Assembly: GCF_025370935.1 (NCBI RefSeq)
Contig: NC_133501.1
Coordinates: 5,515,173-5,579,172 of the forward strand
Source of the DNA: Choristoneura fumiferana
Taxonomy: Eukaryota > Arthropoda > Insecta > Lepidoptera > Tortricidae
Length of the DNA: 64,000 nucleotides
Direction: 5' to 3'
Of this stretch, positions 41,299 to 53,299 are shown one piece after another. The position numbers and the translations under genes were made by a program. How positions within the stretch are numbered: the first letter of the stretch is position 1; every line of letters begins with the position of its first letter. The notes under the pieces were generated by a model. It saw nothing but the letters and a program-made list of their open reading frames with translations, searched no databases and was not told the origin of the DNA.

Positions 41299-43143
41299 GG
41301 GTAAGGCCGCGAATTTTGACCAATTTGGACGTTTCAAATTTGGAAGGCTGATAAAAAAAACTGATAACACCTAGAGGTTTAATTTTTTTTTTATTATATG
41401 ACACGATATAAACTCTCAAGGTCGCAAATGAGATAATTGATTTAAACCCTTTTAAAAAAATAATAAAAATATATTACCGTCCAAAACGTAACGAAAATTG
41501 ACTATTTTTTTTGACCACGAGTACTTAATACCTTATTATTTTCATGCTATTTAACTTCTCATGATCATGATTTTGTTTAAACGAAATTTTATGATATAAC
41601 GATAGTCCTACCGATTGCGGAATCATGATAATCAAATAATTTCATGTTTTATATTATTTCTTTTCACGTGCCAAAAAACCACGTTTTCGTTACGAATACT
41701 TAGGTGACGCTTTTTTAAGCTACCTTTAACGCCAATTTCGGTAGAAATTTGTTTTTGTACACTGGCAACTAATACTCTAATAGGGCGACATCGATGAGAT
41801 AAATAAATCTCATCAGTTTGTTGACAAACAGCCATCAAAAGTGACGCGGAGGTTTTTTTTCGAAAAAACGTCGAAAGTGCTTGTTCGATTTTAAGGGTAA
41901 GTAGTGATTATTTTTAACTGGTTGTTTTTTCATACGATAGGGTAATCTTTTCCATGTAAGTGGCATGTGTTATTATGTTCAAAATGTCGTTATTCACCAT
42001 GATAAACGATTTTTTGTATAAAATACGTAACACTTTCGTTACGATTACGTTACATTTTTACAAAATGCTACGTATTTTGTACATAACGTAACGAAAAAAT
42101 GTGGTAAAGGGAAGTTCACACAGAAAAATTCTAACTTACACCAGTTTATTATTAGGTTTCCAATGACTGCACGCACAGTAAGTTAGTTAGATGGATATTT
42201 TGAAGTTAAAATTTTAATCTGTAGGTGCAGGGATCGGCACAAGAGAATTGTGGCGAGTTCTGTGTTCACGTCCTGCTACATGCATAGCGTATTTAAAGTG
42301 AGAGACAAACGGAGAGATTCACTTACCTACTTAGTTCATTTGTTACCTAAACTTAATAATCATAATAATTTATTTCCAAAAACATCTTTTTACATTGTCC
42401 ACTTAACTAAGATACTACTTCCTAAATTGGTAAAACCTGTGATTTAGGGTGTTGGCCATTTCTTTGAGGTATTTAATAGCTAGTACAGTCGAAGTCACAA
42501 GCATGCTCACAACTAGGTGGTAGGACCTTGTGCAAGGTCCGCCCGGATTGCTACCACCATCTTCCTCGCTAATCCTGCCGTGAAGCAGCAGTGCTTGCAC
42601 TGTTGTGTTTCGGCGTGGTGAGTAAGACAGCCGGTGAAATTACTGGCACGAGGTATCCCATCATAGGCCTCTAGGTTGGCAACGCGTCTGCAATACCCCT
42701 GGTGTTGCAGATTTTTATGGGCGGTGGTGATCTCTTACTCATTTGATCGTTTGCCATCCAGTCGAATAAAAAAAAACCACATCCAAATTCGTTATGCTTA
42801 TAAATGTGCACCTTATTGTCAGTGTTAGAGAGGCATGTAAAGATACACTTTTGGAAAGATGTTCGTCAACTAGAGGGTACTTCTACTTCCACATTCTCAT
42901 GTTTAGCTCTATAGATCTCATATAGGACAGATTTAAGATCAGTATCGTCAGAAAGTTCTAGTAAAAATAAAAACTTCACTTTATTATATGAGATGTATTT
43001 TTTTCATACATACGTTATCTAATGGGAATTTTTACCAGTTTGATCTAGGCTTTATAAAAATTTGCGTTACGTTTTATGGTAACGTCACGTATTTTTTTTA
43101 TGTTATTTCTATGTCACATTGGTCAAAATTCGCGGCCTTACCC
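41299..43143. mobile_element. 1.8-kb TIR element, copy 2, TSD ATGT
   Basis: Very close to copy 1, same orientation, with its own target duplication ATGT (41295-41298 and 43144-43147), so it is a separate insertion. It has about 38 bp more near 42194-42232 and a few small indels. It carries the same embedded SINE at the same place. Confidence 0.85.
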
Positions 43144-43734
43144 ATGTCTTAGCGCACAGAACAACTTTGACAGATATAAAGATTATGAGTATGCGTAAAG
43201 TAGTTATTGCATCAATACAAAAATACAAGTCAGAACACCAGAAACCAGAAGCAATAAGAGGTTGCATGAAAAAAACATTTTTTGCAACTCACACGTAGCT
43301 GTTTTCCACGACTTGGCCTCACTAATTCGTGGAGGAGCAAGACAGATATTCCATTTTTTTTAATTTTTTTTCAATAAGAGGTTTTAGAAACGAAGTTAAG
43401 AACTCCGAAGTTCAGAACTACATCAGAACTGCGTAAGAACTGCACTCCGATTGCCTAAAATGGCAGTCCTCTGACAGTCGGGTGCAGTGCTGATGCAGTT
43501 GCACTAACTGCGCAATAACTCCCATTTTGCAGCCGGATTCCAGTTGGAGTGCATGTTTTTGACAATAATTTACTAGTGCAACCAAATGCGACCATCTTAT
43601 TTTATTAAAATAATTTATGTTAAATAACTTGGCTGAATGCAAGATATTAACCTTTGCCTGCAATTAAATGAGAAAATTGAAACTGTTGTGTCACTATCAG
43701 AAATGTCATTGAATCTGACAAAGGGATCAAGCAA

Positions 43735-43851
43735 GGCTACTACGACACTTGAAACTCGAAGTTCGTGTCGTGCGGTCCCTCTGACACTTATACTATTTAA
43801 TACGAGAGCGAGAGGGACGGTACGATACGAACTTCGAGTTTCGTAGTAGCC
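43735..43851. mobile_element. Palindromic MITE (GGCTACTACGA family)
   Basis: GGCTACTACGACACTTG and AACTCGAAGTTCGTGTCG read back as ACGAACTTCGAGTTTCG and TAGTAGCC. Two stems flank TACTATTTAATACGAGAG. Confidence 0.8.
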
Positions 43852-43973
43852 GCAAGGTTCGCCGCGTGTTCGCCGTGAGTAGTATAGGTTATACAACGTG
43901 CCTACAATTTGTAGCAGTCGCGGTAGAATCTGGACGAAGCCGTCCGCATCCGTGAGCGCCAACCAGCTTGCGG

Positions 43974-44353
43974 TCGTAGTACGAATGTGAAATCCGCTCA
44001 GCAGGGCTACTACGAAACTCGAAGTTCGTGGGTTGCGGTCCCTCTGATACTTATACTATTTACAGTGGCGTAGCTACCAAGGGGCTAGGCGGCGCAGTGC
44101 CCCGGGGCCCTCAAGCTCAGGGGGCCCTCGAAATTCTGCTTTATAGCTGATGATAAGTTGCTTAGAAAGTATTTGTATATATAATGATTTTACTTCAAAA
44201 AACCTTACCAGTTTTGATAGCAGTGGGCCCCATTTTTTTATTTGTCCCAGGGCCCTAGGTTACCTAGCTACGCCACTGACTATTTAGTACGAGAGCGAGA
44301 GGGACCGCACGACACGAACTTCGAGTTTGGAGTTTCGTAGTAGCCCTGCTGAC
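43974..44353. mobile_element. Second copy of the GGCTACTACGA palindrome, interrupted
   Basis: TCAGCAGGGCTACTACG to CGTAGTAGCCCTGCTGA, split by the element at 44063-44278. The right arm has an extra TTTGGAG. Confidence 0.8.
44063..44278. mobile_element. hAT-like MITE nested in a palindromic MITE, TSD actattta
   Basis: 216 bp with 14-bp perfect inverted ends CAGTGGCGTAGCTA. ACTATTTA lies at 44055-44062 and 44279-44286, and matches the unbroken loop of the copy at 43791-43799. The interior is noncoding with GGGGCCC runs. Confidence 0.9.
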
Positions 44354-45339
44354 TCGGTCCGACTCCGGCCGGTCGATTAGTGTGTTGTAGGTACTTACCG
44401 TTTAGGTACTCTAATGCTTCTCATATGTGCTCTGAGTTCACTTATGCGTTTCCTCTTTCGCTTAACTTTTTTAATACTGCGATTACCATATTATTTGCTC
44501 TCAAAAGTAGTACTAGCGCGTTAGAAAAATGTGCACAGGTCCGTCGTCGACTACGTACACGCGTGTACTGGCGACTGGGAAATACTTGGCCGTCGCCGCG
44601 CGCTAGAACCGTTTTATTTTGCCAAAGACGAAATAAATTGTATGATTGATGTACTCAACCTATTGAAAATCTATGAAGCATAAATCTAAATCTACTAAAA
44701 ACTATTTAATAAGCAAATTTTGTGTTGATATTCATAATATTTTTCATAATATTTGGTTTAACGTGTAAATGAAGGCTCTTTTTCAAAAAAATAATCTATC
44801 GAGGTTTTTGTCAGCAATCGTGTTTTTGATGAAGTCAAAAACTAGCTAATAGACTGAAAATACACATATAAAAAAATTGCAGTTGTAAGTATTGTGTAAG
44901 TATATTTTAAATATTTTCTAAAATTGTAGTTTTCACTACGTACAGCGCCTTAAGGTAAATTTGTGTTTTGTTTTTCTTGTAAATCACTTGGAACGAGGGT
45001 ATTAGTCGGTATTTTTCATCGTTCTCAGAAATAATTTCTTACGGGAAATGTAAAGTACAATTTCCGCGACTAAGAATCAATACACAACTAACTAGTATTT
45101 CAATGGTACAAAACAATACAATAACTCTTTATTGCACACCAACACAGTAAGCAGTAGAGAAAACACAAGTATATACATAGAGATTTTCTAAGGTAAGCAA
45201 TAGCGGCTTATCGCTTTAGAGCGATCTCTTCCAGGAACCTTTACAATGGACAGAAATAAGGAATACATGGGTACCGATTGAAATAAACACCATCTTTTTG
45301 TCTTTGATGAGTAGCATAATAATGTTTTATTTTTATTTT

Positions 45340-45595
45340 ACTGCGTGACAAACGAGCAAGTGGGTCTCCTGATGGTAAGAATCACCACCCCATAAACATC
45401 TGTGTAACACCAGAGGTATTGCGGATGCGTTGCCAACCTAGAGACCTAACATGGAATACCTCAAGTGCCAGTAATTTCACCGGCTGTCTTGCTCTCCACG
45501 CCGAAACACAACAGTGCAAGCACTGCTGCTTCACGGTAGTATTAGCGAGCAAGGTGATGGTACCTTGCACAAGGTCCTACCACCTGCACCTGTTC
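45340..45595 (-). mobile_element. SINE-like repeat (GGCGTGGAGAG family), minus orientation
   Basis: Reverse of the copies at 40275 and 42535: GAGCAAGTGGGTCTCCTGAT to CAAGGTCCTACCACCTG. Confidence 0.75.
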
Positions 45596-45803
45596 TTTAA
45601 GTATGCGACTTATGTCATAGGCATTGACATTGGTGGCGCTTAGCGAACCAAAGGTCTCTGCCCACTACACCGTGCCATGTGGCATGCCATGACCGTAGTG
45701 TGAACGTGTCAAGCACGGAATTTAATGTGTATGCGTGGCGCGACGGCGACGGTTGGTTAAAAAACTTGCTAGTGGGCATAGTCTCACACTTTTCAATATA
45801 TCC

Positions 45804-46282
45804 TTCCTACTCATATTATAAATGTGAAAGTTTGTGAGTGAGTGAGTGAGTATGTTTGTTACTTCTTCACGTTGAAACGGCTGGACGGATTTAGATTAAA
45901 TTTGGCAAAAAGTTAGTTTATAACCTGGATTTAAACAAAGGATACTTTTTATCCTGATATTCCTACGGGATAGGGATAAAACCTTGAAATAACAACCGCT
46001 GGGCTTAGAGTCATGAAATTTGGTATGTAGATAGCTGGACATCTGGAATAAAACATAGCCTACTTTTTATTCCGAAAAATTTATTCCGAAATTCTCACGG
46101 GATAGGGATAAAATTTCGAAACAACAACCGCTAACCAGCAACCGAAATTTGACCATGATTGTTTTTAATGTAACGTCAATGAAAAAAACGATTTAATTTT
46201 CGGGAATTCTTAAAAGTCCCGGAATTTTAATTCAGCTGCTGGACCTTATGTTTAAGTGTGCGAAGCCGTGGGTAAACACTAG
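45804..46282 (+). mobile_element. Helitron-like element
   Basis: TCCTACTCATATTATAAATG at the start, a GTGAGTGAGTGAG run, ends TGCGAAGCCGTGGGTAAAC ACTAG|T. Noncoding; sister copies at 11549 (minus) and 59371. Confidence 0.65.
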
Positions 46283-46311
46283 TATAGAATATATTTTATG
46301 ATTTAATTTGG

Positions 46312-46460
46312 GTTTTGTTCCACGTACCTTGATTTTAGAGAAGCTCGATATCATCCTATCGATATGATGGTCTCGTGATCATGGCGCATGCAACTGTGCC
46401 AAAATAATGAGCTTCTTTAAAATCAAGGTACTACGCAGATCAAACCTTAATTTTAAATCA
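46312..46460. mobile_element. Palindromic MITE-like segment
   Basis: TACCTTGATTTTAGAGAAGC pairs with GCTTCTTTAAAATCAAGGTA, with a CGATAT/ATCGATATG centre. Confidence 0.6.
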
Positions 46461-46662
46461 TAAAATTAGTAATGGCCGCGATAGTCCAAAACACTGTAAA
46501 GAATATATTTTTGTACTACACCGTATCAAGGTATGATACGATGTAATGGGTAGAGACCTCCAAAATGGCAAAGTACCTAATTAGAAACTAACTATTTAGA
46601 AAATGGTTAGACAGTGTACAACGGAATAATAAAACTGGAATTGATTTCTAATCCTAGCTATT

Positions 46663-47059
46663 AAAGGCTGACCAGGAACATAAAAACCTGACGCGAGAGC
46701 AGCACTTGTACGTTTTATATTACAACATTCTTTACTCTTACTTACGATACATCAGTCGTATTGACCACGGTGTCGGTGATTTTATTTAAAGGAATATTTT
46801 CTAATCCCTCAGACTTTTTCTATGACAAATACTTTTATACATTGTGAATTATTTTCCCTCCAAAGCTTATGGATAATCTTCGGCATTTTAACGCACAAAA
46901 ACACAAAATAATACTTTAAAATACACGCACAAACAACGTTAAACTTTGACAGCAATAGACATATGACATTTGAATTTAGTATTACCAGTGCAAGAAATTT
47001 GATCTACTTATTGGTTTTCCGCAATATGGTGAGGTTTTTTAAAATTCTGGTCAGCCTTT
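46663..47059. mobile_element. TIR element (AAAGGCTGACCAG)
   Basis: Inverted ends AAAGGCTGACCAG and CTGGTCAGCCTTT about 400 bp apart. No clear target duplication and no coding sequence. Confidence 0.55.
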
Positions 47060-50000
47060 AGTTTCTGATGTTTCTCTGTCACAGATGAACTTGATCATAA
47101 TAATATAATCTATACTCATGTCATAACCGACAATTTCATCTTAAACCTTTTCACTATCGGTGTTAATTAGAACCTGTGTATTCTGTATCTCAAATCATTA
47201 AGCTTGTGTGTGGCATGTCAACGGAAATAGGGTCTTGTCGAATATAATGTATTTCTGAGTGAGGGTGACGCAAGCGGATATCATAGAGTATTACGCAATT
47301 GGCTGAGTTATAAATATATACCTACCGTCCTTTAGTTTGGTGGACAAAGCTTTCTGATTTAATATAGGCGACATAGTTTTTCCTTGATGGCTGTTATGAA
47401 TTCGGGTATATTTTTTTTCTGTTAGAAATCAAATAAGAACGTCATGTCTAGGATTTTGAAGGGGTTATATTATACATATATAATATAACCCCGCTTCCGC
47501 GTAGAAGCATGAAACGTTTGCGTCCTATTCTCAGACCTACCGAATATACACGAAAAAAAAAACACACGGACAGGACAGGAGAATTTTATATATTTATTAG
47601 ATGACTCAATTTTGTTACCTAATGCCACATGAGAAAAAAAATCGTCCTATCGATGTCAAATCTGATATACAATTAAATCTTTTTCTATTATAATTGTTTG
47701 CGTGCCTAGTACCAATATTATACAAATAAAAGTGTGCGTGATATAGGTTTTTATAAGAAATACCAGCATACTATTTTCTACTAGATCCTAAGTACTGTCA
47801 CAGGTAATCGATAAACAGTTTTTTATCCTGATATTTTTACATTCGTCTAATTGTTAGTAAAAATTGTATAGAAAGAATATTATGAAAATTTATACCTATA
47901 TAAGATTTTTTAGGGATGGCAAGTCACTCAAATTTAAACTGGCCAGATATAGGATCTCTGTATGTTCACTTCGAATCATACGACCCAACTTTATTAGACC
48001 GATAAGAATTTACTACTGAAGACACTAGTTGCTCTAGCGCTCGTAAATACAGATCTGATCATACCCCTACCCAACAGATCCGAGCATCAGTAAAATTTTA
48101 ATTTGGTAACTGACCCACATTTTTACTGTCAGAAAACGCGACCGAACGTAAATCATCCCTCGGCGTGTACGAGCGTTCCTTAAAGTTTTCGTGCTGATTC
48201 TGCCCGGATAAGGGAGGGTCAAGTTTACGATCGCACGAGTTTTATCGAGATTGCCCGACGGTACGACGACGACTTTTCATAGCTTTTGTTACCCCACTGT
48301 TTCGGGGTGAATTATTTTATTAAAACACAAAAAGGAGAGGAGATACCAGAGCGAGATTAGGTGAGAATATAAAGTTTCACCTTGGCTTTTTCCAGATCAA
48401 TGTTGCGATAGGACGAGTTTTTGTTAGATTTTTTTTTAGTGGCTTAGATTGTTTTATTGCATCAAGAAGTCTTTTTTATCGTGCCTGTTGTCTGATACTT
48501 AAAGAGATTTAGGAGCTGAGAGATTTCTGGAGATACTCTTTTGAGTTTTTCTTTTGTTGAATATTTGAGGATAGCAGATACAGAGACAGTTTACTACATT
48601 GTTAATAGTCGTTATTTTGGTACAAAATATTGTCAATAAAACCTTACTTAAAAATTTCCACATAAACACGTCATAAACATGTCCTCTGTTATGCCCAGTT
48701 TTGAACCTATAACACTTTGCTTGATAGGATAGGCCATAGGTGAAACCACTAAGCTACCACGGTTTTTTGAATTTAGTCACGGTCAGGATGCGTTAAAAAA
48801 AGCCAAGTTTCGGGAGAATATTAATACTAACGATTTTTTCTCAAAAGTAACCATTCGTCATTCGTTTAATAACGAACAGCTTATTTCTGTGTTACCGTAG
48901 CACATATTTCTTGAAATCTTATAAGGTAATGTGCACTTTAGTATTCCCAAGACTGTATTGAATTAGTACAGAGGTTACATTAGGGTTATCTCGTTTTGGT
49001 TTGAATAAATAATAAACACATGTTCTGTACAGCCGCAGTACGCAGCCCTGAAGCTTAATCTCAAGGACAAAAGAACAAAATAGGGAATTCAGAAAGAAAG
49101 AGTTTTCGAAACATTTTCCTTATTAAAGAGTTATTTTTAAGCGATTGTTTTGTATCATATTTCTCAATAAAGCTATCATAACGGGGGTTGAAAATAAATT
49201 AAAAAAAAGACTAAGGAGTACTTTAGCTGCTAAATTATGTTTGATTTTTATTTAACGACGATACTAAAATTCTATTTCTCATAATATGAATGCGACTACT
49301 TATGAATGTTTATTGGTCTCTTTGTTTGTTTGTTAATTATTACTATTTTCTATATAAACAGCCGGATGGATTTGGATGAAAATTGAAACAGATAATTTAT
49401 TAATCCTGCCTAGATAGGATATTTTTATCTCGGAAAAATTTAAAACTGCGCAATTTGCAACGAAGTTATTTGCCAGGAGATTTTTGATATTAAATATTTT
49501 TCCAATTTTTAACATATAAAAATAATAGTTAGTGCCCAGTAATAAGTTTTTGCTATGTTACAAAATAAATTTGAACAATATTCAAGGCGTGCTTCATCAA
49601 CCTTCAATCTATAATAAAGTACCTAAATATTTTATGCGACGGCATTATAGGGATATGTCCACAAGTACTGAAAGAGGTATAGTAACCATGGTTTCTCTGC
49701 CAACGCATTGTAAATAGCTTCACGATATACCGGGTGTGGCCTGTAATATGTGCAAATAATTAAAACATAGATCATACTCGTCAAACTGAAACAACATTAA
49801 AGTTTATTACGCCATGTAAATAAATTTGCTTGATGTTTGTAGCGTGACAGGTGCCGTCAGTTGTGTTCTAGGATGGCGTACATTGGTAGCAGTATTTAAT
49901 TTGTATGAAAAAAGGGAAATCCAAAGACTCCATTATTTTTAATGTCGCTGAACTAATGTTGTTCAGTTTGACGAGGTCGATATTGTAATACCACACCAAT

Positions 50001-50600
50001 CAAAGTATCAGTCCGATGTTTTGGTAACTATGATACATTATTCATCATTACATAACTAGACATTTGGTAACCGTTCCAATATTGATTTAATAATTATGTG
50101 CCGTCTGTACTATTGACGCCAATATTGTTCATTATCAGCTTAACTTTGATTGATTACAAACCGAATGGCGAGGTGAGACGAGAATTTCGAATATAAGACT
50201 AAATTGTAAACACGTAGAGTAGTCTATCTATCTATTGGCGTGGCATAATAACAATTGGGTACTTATCGTGTTCCCAAACTTTTTTTACGTGACGCCTATA
50301 CTGTGACACATGTGCACAGGGAATAAAGTAAAAAAAAATAAGGTTCGCGTTAAATATTTTCCTCTCATCCATCACTCGCCGCCTATTTTGTAGATATAGT
50401 TGCAAATATCTTTGAAATCTTGTTACGCGAGTGGAGAGTGCTCTTTTACATGCGCCAAGATGTAAAAGAGCACTCTACTTGCGTAGCAAAGCAGCAACAT
50501 AATCTTTTTATTCATAAATGGTTACAAAATGTATGTTTTTCTGCCTGACTAAGACAAATGCTAAAGTGATTGATCCAAACCGTTTATGAATAAGGCTGTT
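47060..50600. other. Noncoding AT-rich stretch
   Basis: No exon with good splice sites and no ORF worth calling. A palindrome (TATATTATACATATATAATATAA) sits near 47470. A slightly GC-richer part at 48130-48290 has stops in all frames. 50430-50475 is a short inverted repeat (GAGTGCTCTTTTACAT and complement). Possibly an intron of the immunoglobulin-domain gene. Confidence 0.4.
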
Positions 50601-50629
50601 AGTTTGAACATGAAACTACCGTGTGACTC

Positions 50630-50830
50630 ACTCATATTTAATGAAATAAAACCAGATATCTAACATCTTAAATCGAGTTTAGCTCTACATGTTTCGGGCA
50701 CTGTCAACAGTGCGCGTTTTGCAGTAGCCACCGTGTCGCAACCTCCTAGAAGAAGGGTTACGAATTAGCCCGAAACACGTAGGTGGAGCTAAACTCGACT
50801 AGAGACTTGAGTAATATAATAAACCGGGAT
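50630..50830. repeat. Inverted noncoding repeat (GAGTTTAGCTC family)
   Basis: AAATCGAGTTTAGCTCTACA and TGTTTCGGGC at the left face GCCCGAAACACG and GAGCTAAACTCGA at the right. Related to 37615-37700. Confidence 0.6.
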
Positions 50831-50892
50831 AGTTTATTTCATTAAGGGAGTTAGTATTCAAATCTACAAAGGTAAAATTAAAATAGACTCAC

Positions 50893-51086
50893 CAACAACA
50901 TCAAGAGTGACCCTGAAATTCCTCGTTGGCGAGACTTGGTAGTCGACTCTGCAGCGATAGGTGGCTCGATCTCTTGCTTGCACGTTGTGGATGTGCAAAG
51001 CAGACTGCATGCCGTTCCAGCGAGCTCGGTCCTTGAATGGATCTTCCATCCAGTGGCCGCTGTCGTCAGGTGCCCTGGTGTCATAG
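50893..51086 (-). CDS. Immunoglobulin-domain exon, Sidestep-like
   Basis: 194 nt: acceptor TTTGTTCTCAG|CTATG, donor GTTG|GTGAGT. Phase 2 in, phase 1 out, about 64 codons. Reads from YDTRAPDDSGHW to VTLDVVG. Contains the end of an immunoglobulin domain: a hydrophobic strand (ALHIHNVQARDRATYRCRV, with the conserved Asp...Tyr-x-Cys) followed by DYQVSPTRN. The Tyr-Arg-Cys-Arg-Val-Asp-Tyr/Phe...Ser-Pro-Thr-Arg-Asn pattern is characteristic of the Sidestep family of insect cell-surface proteins, as I recall that family. The remaining exons are not in reach of my reading; nearby introns are long. The first Cys of the domain must be in the upstream exon. Confidence 0.85.
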
Positions 51087-51139
51087 CTGAGAACAAAGAA
51101 AGAGTTGTAGCTGTTGAGGATAATAATGTTTGAGGTTAA

Positions 51140-51350
51140 ATATCGTTATCATAATATCGGCGGAGGAGATCCACTGTTGGACATAGGCTTCCCCATTGAC
51201 TTCGAGTTGCTTAGGTTTGGTTGGCAGATGACCGTTAGAGTCGAAAAGTTCTCGAGTGGAGGTCGCGAATTCGCAAGCGCAGTGTACCCTATAGAACGTC
51301 CACCAATAAGATGGACAGATAACCGTTAAAGCCGCGGGTTCACGGTGGAT
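51140..51350 (+). pseudogene. LINE 3'-end remnant
   Basis: A frame with SGGREFASAVYPIERPPIRW and WTDNR resembles the tail of RTE/BovB-type LINE proteins (RPPTRWTDD). Related remnants at 55085-55185 and 62930-63120. Confidence 0.5.
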
Positions 51351-52272
51351 AAGGGCAAATATACACGCAATTAAATAATTATGGTCAAGAAGAGCTTTTT
51401 TGTTACAAAATATCTATGAGCTAGGCAGTGAACAGACTAGGTAGATTACAACCAAGAAAATTAAATCACGTGCCAGGGTGGAACCTTCGTGCTATTGATA
51501 TCATGTTGACGTTTGCCAAAAAATCATAGCGAAATTGAATATGAAAAGTTCCATTTACATGATGCAGTTTCCTCGACTGTTACTTAACAAACTTATAAAA
51601 GTTATTTTTCGTCGTTTTAGCTTAAGATCGGATGTTATTTTTCTGAGAGTAATAACTGATTACTGATTATAGCAATATTGTATTAAAATATATTTAAGAA
51701 CCCACTGTTAACAAATAAATATATTTCATTTCATTTCAAGACTTGTTCTAAAATTAAGCTTCAAACGAATTCCATAGAAAAAAGTGGCACAATTTAATTT
51801 CACAAAATCTTAAAGCCTGATTATACTAAACAATATTAGTAGATTATTGTCGTGGCTGGAAGTAGGCAATTGCTGACTGAGTATGTGTATTAAACGGACG
51901 AGCTTGCGAGTCCGTTTAAGTAATACGAAGCTAGCAATTGCTATTCCAGCCGAGACTAATATAAAGCTTTTCTCAAAAATGGTGAATAATTCTGAAATAG
52001 AATACCTTTTTCTCAAAATATATTAACACATTTAATTTTTTTTTAATTTTTTTCTAATGCTTTCCGCCTTATTTTCATTAAAAATAAACTGCAGGTGTAT
52101 TTTTCCACCGAAAACACCACAAGCTGTTTCAGACCCAATTGAAAAAGTCCGGAGTTCCAACAAAATATCTGATACCGGCCATTAGACTTGGCTGTATACG
52201 ACTTGTGTCCATGGCCTTTTTAACTTTAAAAAAAAATTGTGACTGATTGCAGGCGCGCTAATTCATTATTGT
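51350..52272. other. Noncoding stretch before gap
   Basis: AT-rich. Inverted repeat around 51835-51965 (TTAAACGGACGAGCTTGCGA and facing complement). No supported gene. Confidence 0.4.
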
Positions 52273-52701
52273 NNNNNNNNNNNNNNNNNNNNNNNNNNNN
52301 NNNNNNNNNNNNNNNNNNNNNNNNNNNNNNNNNNNNNNNNNNNNNNNNNNNNNNNNNNNNNNNNNNNNNNNNNNNNNNNNNNNNNNNNNNNNNNNNNNNN
52401 NNNNNNNNNNNNNNNNNNNNNNNNNNNNNNNNNNNNNNNNNNNNNNNNNNNNNNNNNNNNNNNNNNNNNNNNNNNNNNNNNNNNNNNNNNNNNNNNNNNN
52501 NNNNNNNNNNNNNNNNNNNNNNNNNNNNNNNNNNNNNNNNNNNNNNNNNNNNNNNNNNNNNNNNNNNNNNNNNNNNNNNNNNNNNNNNNNNNNNNNNNNN
52601 NNNNNNNNNNNNNNNNNNNNNNNNNNNNNNNNNNNNNNNNNNNNNNNNNNNNNNNNNNNNNNNNNNNNNNNNNNNNNNNNNNNNNNNNNNNNNNNNNNNN
52701 N
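52273..52701. other. Assembly gap (429 N)
   Basis: Run of N. Its odd length suggests an estimated gap. ORFs called across it are meaningless. Confidence 1.
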
Positions 52702-52753
52702 GTTGGCTACTTGACGTTTATAACGTTTTAAACTTTCGTGATTCTCACTCATA

Positions 52754-53022
52754 GTCAAAATACCACAAACGGGACTTATCACGCTATTATTACACAAGTA
52801 ATATTTACCTCGACGTTTCGGCAACTGTAACGTAGTCTACTCGTGACCACGGCAACTGTAACGTTGACGAAACGTCGAGGTAAATATTACTTGTGTAATA
52901 ATAGAAAAAGAAAGGAAAGAAAGAAAGAAAGAAAATACATTTATTTAACGCCATAAAAACAAACATAGCGTGAGCAAAAATAGCGTGATAAGTCCCGTTT
53001 GTGGTATTTTGACTTGACGTTT
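52754..53022. mobile_element. Palindromic MITE with a nested insertion
   Basis: GTCAAAATACCACAAACGGG, CTATTATTACACAAGTAAT and CCTCGACGTTTCG at the left are mirrored at the right. The right arm is split by about 78 bp that starts with a (GAAA)n tract and ends AGCGTGAGCAAAAATAG. A related half is at 61553-61650. Confidence 0.75.
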
Positions 53023-53299
53023 AGCCAAAATTTACTAACAAAAATTATGCTAATATTGCAAAACTGGTTTTTTAAGACATCACCCAACTTTTATCCACTA
53101 GTAGGCCCTAGTTTTGTAGTCACTCAAGTTATTTTATTTTATTTTATTCGGAAAACCAACAGCTTAAATTAACTAATACGGGTGGAATAGAGAACATGTA
53201 ACAATAGAGCCAATTAAAGGTTTCCACAGATAATAAAATGTCATATATAAGCATCACATTTATTTTGTTGGGTAGGTGCTGTTAGCAAATCTTTTTTTT

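Noticed and set aside
52239..52824. ORFs of 171 and 188 codons
   Set aside because: They consist almost entirely of the N gap.
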